Below are positions 22,190 to 32,966 of a stretch of DNA of 64,000 bases, piece by piece (within the stretch, counting starts at the first letter, position 1; each line of letters begins with the position of its first letter). The translations under genes were made by a program, and so were the position numbers. The stretch comes from Juglans regia (lineage: Eukaryota > Streptophyta > Magnoliopsida > Fagales > Juglandaceae): NCBI RefSeq assembly GCF_001411555.2, contig NC_049901.1, positions 40,394,964 through 40,458,963 on the forward strand, written 5' to 3'. The notes beneath the pieces were generated by a model, which saw only the letters and a program-made list of their open reading frames with translations, did not search any database and was not told where the DNA came from.

Positions 22190-23380
22190 CACTGAAAGCA
22201 TAATATTGCTGGAGCAGGCTATAGGCTGGTTTCTGCGTTGTACACCTTTTACAAAAGTCTTTGATTACTGTTATCAATCAGCTTGTCTCGATATCTTGCT
22301 TGTACAGAGTTGCTGAAGAATACTCACATATTAACTGCTCTTGCTGTGTCCATTTTGTTGCTTAACAATGATGTTCCTTCTATCTTCGTAGTTTGACCTC
22401 TTTTACGGATTGACCCTCTTGGCTTACTTCTCTTTTGATTTGCTTATATTTTGTGCTTTATGAGCACCCTTCATCGGTTATTTGTGGTTGAATTTTCTTT
22501 CTGCAACTTCTGATCTTGTTGTGATCAATCGACTCGACTCGACTCCGACCCCATATGTTTGCATCCATCTATTTGAATTTTGGTTTGGCCATTGCCATTC
22601 TGTAATCTAAATTCAACCAGAGCATGAATTTTGGTTTGGCCATCGCAACTTCATCTGTTATTGCCATTCAACTAGCATGAATTTAGACGGCTCTATTTGG
22701 ATAATGAGATAGGATAAGATAAAATGGTTTTAGATGAGTTAAATAAAATATTGTTAGAATATTATTTTTTTAATATTATTATTATTTTGAGATTCGAAAA
22801 AGTTGAATTGTTTATTATATTTTATATAAAAATTTTATAAAGTTATAATGATGAGATGACTTGTGAGTATTTCCATATTCAAATAGGGACTAAATTCATA
22901 TTTTGAAGCTATTTCGTTTTCTTGTATTTTTTTTTTTTTTTTTTAATCGAGACAATAATTACAATTGTCAACTGTTATTCCACAGATTTCTTAGTTTACG
23001 GGCGGGATAATTTTAAGAGTAATTCTAGATATGGTCTTACTACGAATACATATCATTTCTCAATTTTTAATAATGAGTTTTAATACTTTACTACGGATTG
23101 ATTTTAATTAATGTAATTGAGAGATAGTAACGTAATTTGTAGCATTTTCTTATTGCAAAACCGACCTGCAAATTGTAAAATTTTAGATTACGTACAAGTC
23201 AACAAGGGAATATACCTTAAAGTTTGGGGAAAGTTTTAAATTACGTAAATCTTAAAGGAGGATTCTCAAATTTGTCATTAACCTCATAGATTCCACCCAA
23301 TGAGAACTTTCCTCTTATTCTTCATTTGTCATTTTTTTCTTCTCCCAGCTCCTATATCATTCTAGCATGAGAACGTCCAC
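22190..23380. other. Intergenic region between the CCCH and MASS-like genes
   Basis: The first part is probably 3' UTR. It contains a Tourist-like MITE (22689-22891) and a T20 run near 22930. No gene is visible. Confidence 0.55.
22689..22891 (+). repeat. Tourist-like MITE, family A (copy 2)
   Basis: The left end 'ggctctatttggataatgag' is inverted at the right end 'ttccatattcaaatagggac'. Core 'aaatattgttagaatatta' and 'agttgaattgtttattatat'. About 200 bp. Confidence 0.75.
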
Positions 23381-23387
23381 CACCATT

Positions 23388-23393
23388 TATATA
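23388..23393 (+). promoter_or_regulatory. TATA box of the MASS-like gene
   Basis: TTTATATAG in a GC-mixed context, 72 bases before the ATG at 23466. A (GA)n tract (23448-23464) lies in the leader just before the start codon. Confidence 0.6.
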
Positions 23394-23465
23394 GCTTCTT
23401 GTTGCGAACATATTTCCATCCAACAAACAACTCTCTAGGGCAAGGGTAGAGAGAGAGAGAGAGAG

Positions 23466-23828
23466 ATGGCCGGGTTGCAAAGGTCTTCAACATCCTTTAG
23501 GAGACAAGGATCCTCAGGTCTTGTATGGAATGATCAGTTCTTATCAGGAGATTTGAGAAAATCGAGGCATAACAATCAAGAAGATTTCAACAAAGAGAAC
23601 GACGTTGAATATAGAGACCTGAGGCCATCCCGCAGCGTAGGATCAATCGGCTTGATGGAGCGACGTGGCAGATTCACCGGAGGTACCGAGTGCCGAACGG
23701 TCAAGGTCCCACCACCAACCGTCGATCCTCCTTCTCCTAAGGTTGCCGGTTGCGGCCTCTGTGGCATATTTGGGAAGCCAACCATCGTCAACCAACCCAA
23801 ATCAAATAACATGCGTAGGTCGAAGTAG
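23466..23828 (+). CDS. MAPK-substrate-like protein (MASS family), 120 aa, single exon
   Basis: A small plant-specific basic protein of the family that includes Arabidopsis At1g80180/At1g15400, described as MAP kinase substrates in the stomatal lineage. Visible hallmarks are the N-terminal MAGLQRSSTSFRRQGSSGLVW, the central SVGSIGLMER at 57-66, and VDPPSPKVAGCGLCGIFGK at 86-104. The PPSP at 88-91 is a typical MAPK phosphorylation site. There is no membrane segment and no intron. The start is fixed by a TATA box at -78, a GA tract in the leader and the conserved MAGLQRS. The family name is from memory; the exact molecular role is not readable from the sequence. Confidence 0.85.
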   Translation: MAGLQRSSTSFRRQGSSGLVWNDQFLSGDLRKSRHNNQEDFNKENDVEYRDLRPSRSVGSIGLMERRGRFTGGTECRTVKVPPPTVDPPSPKVAGCGLCGIFGKPTIVNQPKSNNMRRSK

Positions 23829-24788
23829 TGACTTTGTGTCGTATGTGATTGCATGCATTTTCCTATTTTTCTTTTTAATTTCATACACTTCTCTATCTTC
23901 TTCTTTTTCCTTTTCTTTTTAAGGTCTTTTTGGCGCCCTTTGGCATATCATGTCATGTTGATGTGTATAGTACGTACCATTTCATGAATTACATCAATAT
24001 AAACAACAAAACTTAACTAGGCATAAGAATCAATCAGCACAAACCAAACTTGTACGTATGGGGATTTTTTTTTTTATATATTTTCCTTAAGATTTTGATG
24101 GAAAGTTTTGCTCTTTGGGGTTTCTTTGTTCATCGATCCAAGCGAAAGGAGTACTGGCCGTAAAAGAAACGGAATTTTACTCGTTCTCCATGAACTCGTT
24201 CTCCATGATTGCTCAGCAAACCAATTATATATGAACAGCCCCTTGGAGATCACCTCTATTAATTAATAACCCTTGGGAATATTCAACAGCACATCCTTAT
24301 TTTCTTTACATCTCCTTTTCATGATCCTTTGTCTGATCTATCTCTTCCTGATCTCATGGTACGTACGTATATGATCAGGTCGATGAATCCAAAGATCGAC
24401 TCATGTTAATTACGTAGCTTTGGCTTTCAAATAAAAACTGTGAAAATCTAAATTGAAACAACTTGAGTACTTGTCATGTTGTGATGTATTAACAAGTCAT
24501 GTTTATGTTTGTCCTAATTTTAATATGTTCTTTTAGTTTTATCGTTTATCAATGACAAGATCGAAGAATATGATCAGATGCCGCCCTTGATCTCCTAGCT
24601 AGATACGAGAATATATATATAATGACCTAGTAGAGCAAGCTGGCTGGCTGCTAAGAAATTCTTTAGACAAAATATTTGAATATTAGTCTAATTAAGTCAT
24701 TATCTGAGACCATCATGCTGATCTTGTTTTTTGGCTTTTGGTGTGTCTGCCCTTGTGTAAGAGCACCATCAATCTATGTCACAATACA

Positions 24789-24790
<2 letters not shown>

Positions 24791-24830
<40 letters not shown>
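24791..24830. repeat. (AT)n microsatellite
   Basis: Twenty uninterrupted AT units next to the left target duplication of the MITE at 24838. Confidence 0.95.
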
Positions 24831-24834
<4 letters not shown>

Positions 24835-24837
24835 CAT

Positions 24838-25089
24838 GAATAATGCTACTCTCACCACTCTCGGTCCCGCTCCCGGTCCCGCTACATTTTTTTTATTTTT
24901 TTAATATATTTTTTTTACTTAATGATTAAGTAAGTGTTTTTTAATGATATTATAATTTTTTTATTTTTTTAAAAAATATTTTATAGTGTTAAAAAAATAC
25001 ATGTATAAAAAAGTAAAATAAAAAAACACTACATTTTACACTGAGCGGGACTGAGAGCGGGAGAGAGAGCGGGGGCTGTAACACGGTTC
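24838..25089. mobile_element. MITE with 46-bp GC-rich inverted ends and 9-bp target duplication
   Basis: ATTAAACAT occurs at 24829-24837 and 25090-25098. The first and last 46 bases pair as an inverted repeat at about 32 positions; the best block is 'tcccgctcycrgtcccgct'. The interior is AT-rich and non-coding. The architecture matches the element at 2106-2300, although the end sequences differ. Confidence 0.75.
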
Positions 25090-25449
25090 ATTAAACATAT
25101 ATACCAAAGAGTAATGATACGGCTCTCGATGTTTTGTCTCGAAAAAATATTTTGAATGTTATACTTTACTTTCTTTTTTTTATGTATTTTTTTAATCATC
25201 ATAAATATTTTTTATAAAAATAAAAAATTCACAATATCATTAAAAAATACTTTCTTAATTTTTAAGAAAAAAAAAACATTCAGGACCAAATTCAGTTCCC
25301 AAAGTATTTCTGTACACCAAATGCTTTTAATGCTGATTAATTCGGTGAAAATTAAATAGTAAAATACAGCAATTCCAATAATTAGTTTAACCAAATCAAA
25401 ATTATAAAAATAGTTAATTCTTTTTTGCACGCAGGATATTATATATATA

Positions 25450-25536
25450 TTTAGCTTTAATCCAGTTTCATATATATTTAGCTTTAATCCAGTTTCAATA
25501 TTATATATATATATATTTAGCTTTAATCCAGTTTCA
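25450..25536. repeat. Three tandem copies of a 21-bp unit with AT spacers
   Basis: A 21-bp unit (ttta...gtttca) occurs identically at 25450-25470, 25477-25497 and 25516-25536. The copies are separated by (TA)n spacers of growing length. Confidence 0.9.
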
Positions 25537-25702
25537 ATATATAGTACCGTTGGATTATCTTGTGTGTGAGAGAGATTCGAGTATCACTACAACAAAAAAA
25601 CATTTTGGGACGATTTTGTTTTAGAACAAAATGAAAATCATCCAAAAAGAGAGATTTAGGTACCAATTTCATATTTCGTGCCAAAAAAATGACGGAAGAT
25701 GT

Positions 25703-25930
25703 ATACCGTTCGAACGGTATGATTAGGGACGAAATATTTTGTCCCTAAGAATAAAACCGTTCGAATGTAATGTTTTAACGTACGAAAGGTTAAATTTAAC
25801 CGTTTGAACGTATATTTGGGCGCGTTAAGTAAAATTATTATAGCAGGAAATTGTTCTACCGTTCGAACGTACAAATTTCACCGTTCGAATGATAAATCAG
25901 CACTGTTCGAACTTAATTTGTAGGGTTCGA
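25703..25930. repeat. Left cluster of palindromic CCGTTCGAACGG-like motifs
   Basis: Begins with the perfect 18-bp palindrome ATACCGTTCGAACGGTAT (25703-25720). Further copies with one or two changes occur near 25749, 25799, 25859, 25881, 25902 and 25926. Subterminal motif arrays in CACTA elements are known transposase-binding sites; that role here is inference. Confidence 0.7.
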
Positions 25931-26337
25931 ATGGTGATCATATGTTTTTTTAGAGAATTATATTTATATTAATTGGTAATTATAAAAAATTTATCAATTA
26001 AATAATAAGAATAATATAAATCAATAATTAGTTCAAAAATATAAAATAATACAAATTCATAATTAAATACAGAATTTACAAAACATTAAATATTGTTCAT
26101 TCTAAAAACAAGAAATAAATAAATAAAAGATAGAAAATACTAAAACCCCAACTTTTTGCACACTCCCTCGACTGTAGCTAAGCCTTCCTCTATCTATGTC
26201 AGTCGAGTACTGATGATGACCTGAGTTACAGGCATGGCATCAAGCTCAGTACGTAACTCAGAGATGCTAGCAGTAATCTCTATACGAAACTCAGACACAG
26301 CAGAACGAATCTCCATACGCACTGTATCGATCACCGC

Positions 26338-27366
26338 TTATGTATGTCCGCTAATCGTTGCACGCACGATCTCGGCCATGTCCTCACGAGTAGCAATGTG
26401 TACTGATGCCTCAGCTTGTGTGGATGTCTCAGCGGCTGATACTCCATGATCTCCTGACTGTGCATCTCTCTGAAGATCAACCGGGTCTGGAACATGTTCA
26501 TGAAGACGCAGTCTCGAGTGTCCCGTGCTGCGTGAGAGGGTGGTGCTGTTGATCGGTCCCATCGGCTCCCGTTTACGCTTTGCAACATCAGGCACGACAT
26601 CGGCAAATAGCAAAAATTGGGTGATTAGGATCTTGAATGGCAGTATATCCGTCGAAATGTATCGGGAGTATGATTGAACCCTATCGAATATATACCCCAT
26701 TAGGTCGATAGGAATGTCACGAGCGACCCGTATCATAAATTTCGTCCGATCAATGCCAACCTCTGTCTTGTGCTGCCGATGGTCAATATTGTTGAAGATT
26801 ATCAAATTCAGGATTTTGAAGAAAGAAGATAGATCTGTCTGCTCAATGCTCTTCGTCCCGTCATACGACGGAGCATCTAGACCAACAACCAAATCCCTCA
26901 CCTCATGATCAGCAAGAGCATCGACCTCATCTGTATAAACTGGTGCCTCCTCCTCAGCTGTCTCCGCTTCAGCTGAAGGATCATACTTTCTAGGCACCAC
27001 GTTCAGATATGCATGTGGCAGCCTAGGAATACCAAGATGCTCAACGAGTCCGTCTTGTGAAAATACAACTAAAACTCCTCGGACAGAGATCATGTATGCC
27101 CCTCCGTCATCTGGGCTGGCACCACCGAGCTCTCTATAAAACTCAACAACAATGTCAATATAGGAGACGATCTCCCATGATTCCTCTCGCTCATCTAAGA
27201 TAAGTCCCCAACCATGATCACTAAAGATTGATGGCAATGAATGACCCTCCCAAACAAGACTCTGGAAGTCAAAAAGCTTCACCTATCGCTCTAGTGAAAC
27301 AATCCTCTCCCTACTTAGACTGATACTAGTCTCAGCTGGATTGCGTCGCTTACGTCTCGCCCTAGA
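26338..27366 (-). pseudogene. Plant transposon protein-like ORF with a premature stop
   Basis: The minus-strand frame encodes VKLFDFQSLVWEGHSLPSIF at its start and LNLIIFNNIDHRQHKTEVGI in the middle, then IPIDLMGYIFDRVQSYSRYI and LPFKILITQFLLFADVV. This pattern is that of the putative plant transposon protein domain found in retro- and DNA-transposon relics. The C-terminus is S/T/E-rich. A TAG lies immediately before GTG 27282. Upstream of it the same frame continues (ARRKRRNPAETSISLSRERI, then VSLER), so a longer exon has been cut by one nonsense codon. No DDE transposase motif is visible. Confidence 0.6.
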
Positions 27367-27914
27367 AGAAGATATTATAATCAACCTAAAATTCACAATT
27401 AAAGAGCTTATCAATACAACATTAACGATAAAAATATAATAAATAACTAATCACTAAATTACATACGAATAGCAATTTAATAAAGTGAGACATTGTGAAC
27501 AATAGAATTTTATAAAAATATATCACATTATTTAATATTAATTAGATTAATATTAATAGAAATTAAATATTTAACAAAATGTGATAAATTTATATATTAA
27601 TTTAATTATAATATCATAGATATTCTCGTTAAGATTTAATAGAACTATAATATGAAATAAAAATAACGATTCACTAATATTACAAAATTTAATTATATTG
27701 TTCGAACGGTATACAAACCTGTTTGGCTCGTATAGTTCAAACGTATAAAACAACGATTGAACGGGGTACCGTTCGAACGTCTAAAACAACGTTCAAACAA
27801 TTAATTAATAAACCTATTTGGTTCATACCGTTTGAACGCTCTACCTAGCATTCGAATGGTATGCGAATAGAACTTAGAGACAACGTTGAGTTGACTCAGC
27901 CATTGAAATCTATT

Positions 27915-28359
27915 TGTAACGCTCCAATGGAAGACCCAAACCACATGGCCTATACTCCAAAAGGACTAGTCAATGATACAATTGGAGCCCCATTGAAACC
28001 TTATAAAGAGCAAGAACTTCTCATTCTCAAGCAATGTGGGATCCCATACACCACCTACCCTTATCCATATCAAATGAGGTATCACAATCTACCCCCTTAA
28101 ATTTCCAACGTCCTCGTCGGGTCTGTTCATTGTAGGTAACATGGTTCAAATCCCACATTTCTGGTTGAGATAGACTCTGATACCATTTATAACGTCCCAA
28201 TAGAAGGCCCAAACCACATGGCCTATACTCCAAAAGGACTAGTCAATGATACAATTGGAGTCTCATTAGAACCTTATAAAGAGTAAGAATTTCTCATTCT
28301 CAAGTAATGTGGGATCTCATACACCACCTACCCTTATCCATATCTTTTGGGATATCATA
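27915..28359 (-). mobile_element. TRIM: miniature LTR retrotransposon, 445 bp
   Basis: Two 172-bp direct repeats, 27915-28086 and 28188-28359, are about 90% identical by eye. The left one is bounded by TG...CA. On the minus strand the right copy is followed by TGGTATCAGAG (28175-28185), the primer-binding site for initiator tRNA-Met. The purine-rich 'aagggggta' at 28090-28098 precedes the other LTR as a polypurine tract. The flanks CTATT and ATATT match at four of five bases. The 101-bp interior codes for nothing. It is nested inside the CACTA-like element. Confidence 0.85.
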
Positions 28360-28760
28360 ATATTCCATGGATTTTTCAACAAAGTAATACAAAAAGACTT
28401 AAATAAAAATTCCTATAATGGATTTAAGTAAATATACAGTGAGTATTAATGGATAAATTGTTTTATCCTAATTTAAACAAATAATCCATCAAAAACTTAA
28501 ATTTAAACGGTAAAATGGTTAGAAAAATAGCGTGCTTAGAGGAAGAGGCTTTGACTGGGTACTGTTCACGACGGCGACGGCGGCTTTAAATGGCAGAGAT
28601 GGACGGTTATGTTCGAGAAAATGAGGTTTTGTGAGTGGTTTGACGTCCGTGAAATTGACCGTCCGCGACAACTTATATATGCAAGACTGTTCAAACGGTT
28701 AGTTAATACGTTCGAAACGGTTTACTTCAATATATTTAAATACTATACTAATATACTAAT

Positions 28761-29165
28761 ATATTAACATATTATATTTTAATTATAGTCTAATTAGATG
28801 ACACTATATATGCTAGTAATATAGATAACATTATATATGATGTTATATATATGTTATAAATAGTCTAATATATTAACATAATATATTTTAGTTATAGTCT
28901 AATTAGATGACACTATATATGATACTATATATGTTATCTATAGTCTAATATATTAACATATTATATTTTAGTTATAGTCTAATTAGATGACACTAGATAT
29001 TCTAGGACTATAGATGACACTATATATGATACTATATATATGCTATATATAGTCTAATATATTAACGTAATATATTTTAGTTATAGTCCAATTAGATGAC
29101 ACTATATATGCTAATACTATAGATGAGACAATATGTTGATACTATATATATGTTACTTATAATTT
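28761..29165. repeat. AT-rich tandem repeat, about four units of 80-110 bp
   Basis: Units start with 'atattaac(a/g)t' at 28761, 28869, 28949 and 29059. Each contains 'agtctaattagatgacacta' or a one-base variant, followed by 'tatagatgacactatatatg'-like segments. The second unit lacks about 28 bases. It lies inside the CACTA-like element. Confidence 0.8.
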
Positions 29166-29495
29166 AATTAGTTTGATATTATAGATGACACTATATACTT
29201 TACTATAATATAATATATAATATGTTTGATTATATATTATAATATGATATTACTATGTTACTAAACTATAGTATCATCTAATATGTCTATATATATATAT
29301 ATATTAATGATGTTCTCTTATTTAAATGTATAGTGTAAAAAAAATATTATTAAAAATTTACCAAACTGTTCGAACGTTTATGAACCAGAGCGGGAATGCA
29401 TCCATTACCGTTCGAACGTACTATTTATCCGTTCAAATGGGAAACTTTAGGAGGGAAATTTTTGCCGCTTCATAGTTTCACATTCGAACGGTTAT

Positions 29496-29740
29496 TTGGA
29501 AAATGTTCTGCAAATACACAATAGACCCTCACAATCTCGCTCTCTTTTCGCCGCCACTCTTGGTCTCTCACGAACCAGAGCTCCTTCGCGAACCAGCGCC
29601 ATTCTCCTTCAATCCAACCCCCAAATACTACTAGTTCTCATCTCACTCAATTATTCTCGGATTAATTCGTTATTTTGCTACTTTTTGGGGAGCTCCTTCG
29701 CATTGGGTACACGGTATATAGTCTAATCTTCTTGCCTTTA
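29496..29740 (+). other. Less AT-rich segment inside the CACTA-like element
   Basis: A locally GC-richer stretch ('cgccgccactcttggtctct', 'cgcgaaccagcgccattc') that looks like a plant gene leader or first exon. It may be a remnant of the element's own gene or a captured host fragment. It has no recognisable protein. Confidence 0.3.
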
Positions 29741-30538
29741 CATCACCCAAAACCTAGATATACTTTTTATACTCTCATTTTGGTTTGAATATAATATTTT
29801 GCAATGTTGAAAATTTGTTTATTCTAGATATTGTTGTTTGTGTTGCTGTGAGTTCGTGATTAATGACGTTTTCCGTTGTTGAAGACGACTGGAATCTGGA
29901 ATGAACACGTTCGAACGGTTTAGGTTTACTGTTCGAACAGGTATGTTATGTTCAAACATAGTTTAACACCGTTTGAATGGAAACTTATACATCAATGTAT
30001 TTACAATTAGAAATTAGAATATATAAGGATAGTTGTCCATAATGATTATTCAAAAATAGTTTAAAAATACTTAAACTAAATAAAAATACAAATACTTAAT
30101 ACTAAATCTTTAAATTAAAATACAAATATTTAAGACTTAATAATATTTAAATACTTAATATTTAAATTAATAAAATGAAGTATTTTTATTAAAATATTAC
30201 TAAATCTTTAAATTAAAATACAAATAGTTAAAATTTAATAATAATTAAATAGTTAATTATAAATTAATAAAATGAAGTATTTAAATTAAAATACTGCTAA
30301 ATCTTTAAATTAAAATATAAATAGTTAAGATTTAATAATACTTAAATAGTTAATTCTAATCCAAACGATATATCGAATGAACAATATGCATTGGCGCGTG
30401 GCCCATCGAGACGCGCTATTCGATATTTTGTATGTATTTCTCAAAAAAGTATGTATCACACAATGGATCAAGATTGTCATAAAAAAATCCAAAATAATGG
30501 TTTCCTTCAAATTCGTCCCAAAAGATATATTTTGGAAC

Positions 30539-30560
30539 GTCTCAAAATATATTTTGAGAC
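30539..30560. repeat. Perfect 22-bp palindrome near the right end of the CACTA-like element
   Basis: Starts GTCTCAAAATA and is its own reverse complement. The related 'ctcaaaatatatgacaa' lies at about 30600. It probably belongs to the element's subterminal repeat set. Confidence 0.8.
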
Positions 30561-30664
30561 AGTGTTGTTGGAACAAGATCGGAACAAATTTTTGTCATCT
30601 CAAAATATATGACAATAATTTGGGACGAAAAAATTTCTCCCCAAATAGCGTTTATGTTGTAGTC

Positions 30665-31170
30665 TCTATTGGGACAGTTCATTAATTTCATTAATCTTTT
30701 GGTTGGGAAATTTCACTCTAATTGTTCCTGCCTGTGGACGTAGGTTTTGAGGTGGCATGGGATCAGTTAATTAATATTGATCACATGATCATCCTGTACA
30801 TGCATGCATGTGATTGTACGTACGTACGTACCACCTGTTGCGTACATGACTTGCATGCATCGATCATTTCAACAATTTAATTCACTCCCTAATTTATAAC
30901 TAGTTGAAGTCAATTAATTAGCTGCATGCAGTCTGCTGGTGGCCGTCGGTGTTGTCCTTTTCATTTTAGATCAGTTTGATTTTGTTTTTGATCTTTCTTG
31001 CAGCTTTCTTATTAATTTCATGTTTAGGGTAATTAGGAGTAGTCATATATAGTTATAGTTGGACTTGGTTTTTTCCCAATTACCAGGTGCATGGTCACTA
31101 ACTCAGGCATGCAACTTACAATATATTGCTGAAAATTATTCTTTTATTTTCTATTTCTTGACAATTCTGA

Positions 31171-31215
<45 letters not shown>

Positions 31216-31605
31216 TTTGGGAACACAGATTGAAACTTTTTTTGCAAACTAGTTACGTGAATTACGTACGTTGCACTACAATATTTAAAGAGCAGTAGTA
31301 CTATAACTACAAAGAGATTTTATAAAATTGAACTCGCAAAATTATATATATGAATTCATTTAATACATTAGAACTAATATAATATGTCAAATTATAAAGT
31401 TACTTTTATATCCATTTGTGGCTAGTACAATATTTAAATATCTTTGCATGCATGCATGTTCAGACATCTAATAATTAATTAATAAATACAAGTACATGCA
31501 TGAGCCTCAAATTGATCGAAGTAATTACAAACTGGTAGAAATATATCACAATATATAGCAGAAATATTAGGGTATGATAAAACAAGCACCGCCTATGTCG
31601 ATCCT

Positions 31606-31643
<38 letters not shown>

Positions 31644-31644
31644 T
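30665..31644. other. Intergenic AT-rich DNA
   Basis: Contains (AT)n tracts near 31172-31212 and 31610-31640 and several CATGCATG (RY-type) blocks. The distal part is probably the 3' flank of the minus-strand dynein light-chain gene. No gene is visible. Confidence 0.55.
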
Positions 31645-32929
31645 TCAATCCAAATTAGCTGCTTTCTGGATCTTCGTTTTAAATAATAAAATGTAAAGTT
31701 TTTCAAGTGAAAAATAAAGGAAGCAGCCTGTGGAGTGGGTCACGAAGGAGCCGAAACTTGAGCCCACGATGCAATGCCAGGCCGGACCATAAACTTTATC
31801 GAACTCCTGTGTGTGCATTAATAAAAGGTAAATTATATATATATGTCAACAAGATCAGACCAGCTAGCTCACATATATGATTATCCAACAGTGTCTTAAC
31901 GCATTATCTTTTGAACGAATTAAAGAGAACAAAGAAAAATGGGTATATAGAAGGAGGATTCTCGATCCTAATAAAAAGGAAAAATAAGGGTGTACATGGA
32001 TCAGATCTTCTGAAAGTGTAAAGGTCATGTACTGTTCTACACTGTAAAATGGTTGGAATTTTGTCATGAATTTCGGGCGGCTTGAACTCTAGAGTGTGGG
32101 AGTTAAGTATGTCATATAAATCCTAGTAGTAGTAGTGCAGTATACATGCGGTACTTAGAATTAGATTAATGGCCAGTTTGAATTTAGAAATGAGATGAAA
32201 TGAGATCGATAGTTTTAGATGAAAGTTAAAAAATATATTATTAGAATATGATTTTTTAATATTAATATTATTTTAAAATTTAAAAAAATTGAATTATATA
32301 TTATTATATTTTATATAAAAATTTAAAAAAATTATAATGGCGGAAAATGAGATGAAATACAAACAGGCCTAAGAATATATATATATATATATTTTGAAAC
32401 TTCAAACATTAGTAGTTTAATACATGATTAGCTGAATGATTAGTGAGTACATATATAGGTTATTTAATTTCTGTATCATTCACATGGGATGTCAGATCCT
32501 TGCTCCAATACGACAATATCTAGTGATCTAGACAACCTAGCTAGCTAGATGGGGGTTGCATGGTCTAGATTCAATGATCCAGAATTAAGAATTCTTTGAA
32601 GGATTGGAAATGTTGACACTTGATAAGTGGGTCCCACCTACCTAGAAAGGAATAGATCCATCCCCTGCAACTGCATGTTCAATATCTTTCCATAATCATT
32701 GAGGGAAAATTGTCTTTAATTTTTTTGGGTTCCTCTGCAAATGTGAAACATCCATCCAAGAAGGAAAATTCCAAAAAGAAACTCCAAGAAAATAACTTGT
32801 CAAGATCACACCTTTCTTTTTGGGCTTGACATGATTGAGGCTTATTCTACTTTCACTTTCGAAAAGATACATAACAATGAAACTTTAGAGCTTGTTTAAT
32901 TTCGTTGCTGAGAGCAAATTCTAGCTAGC

Positions 32930-32966
<37 letters not shown>

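Larger units (their letters stand above)
23829..25584. other. Intergenic region with microsatellite, MITE and short tandem repeat
   Basis: The 3' flank of the MASS-like gene is followed by unremarkable AT-rich DNA. It holds an (AT)n tract (24791-24830), a MITE with a 9-bp duplication (24838-25089) and a three-unit tandem repeat (25450-25536). No gene is visible. Confidence 0.6.
25585..30664. mobile_element. CACTA-like DNA transposon, non-autonomous, about 5.1 kb
   Basis: The left end CACTACAACAAAAA... (25585) is inverted at the right end ...TTATGTTGTAGT (30652-30663), with one mismatch at the final base. Both ends then show 'ttgggacga' blocks. The flanking trinucleotides TAT and TCT agree at two of three bases, as expected for an eroded 3-bp duplication. 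About 20 copies of a CCGTTCGAACGG-like palindrome are spread through it. It holds one broken ORF (26338-27366, minus), a nested TRIM (27915-28359) and a tandem-repeat block (28761-29165). No CACTA transposase is recognisable, so it would need one in trans. Confidence 0.72.

Noticed and set aside
25441..25546. CRISPR-like short repeat array
   Set aside because: Only three units with AT-microsatellite spacers in a plant nuclear genome.
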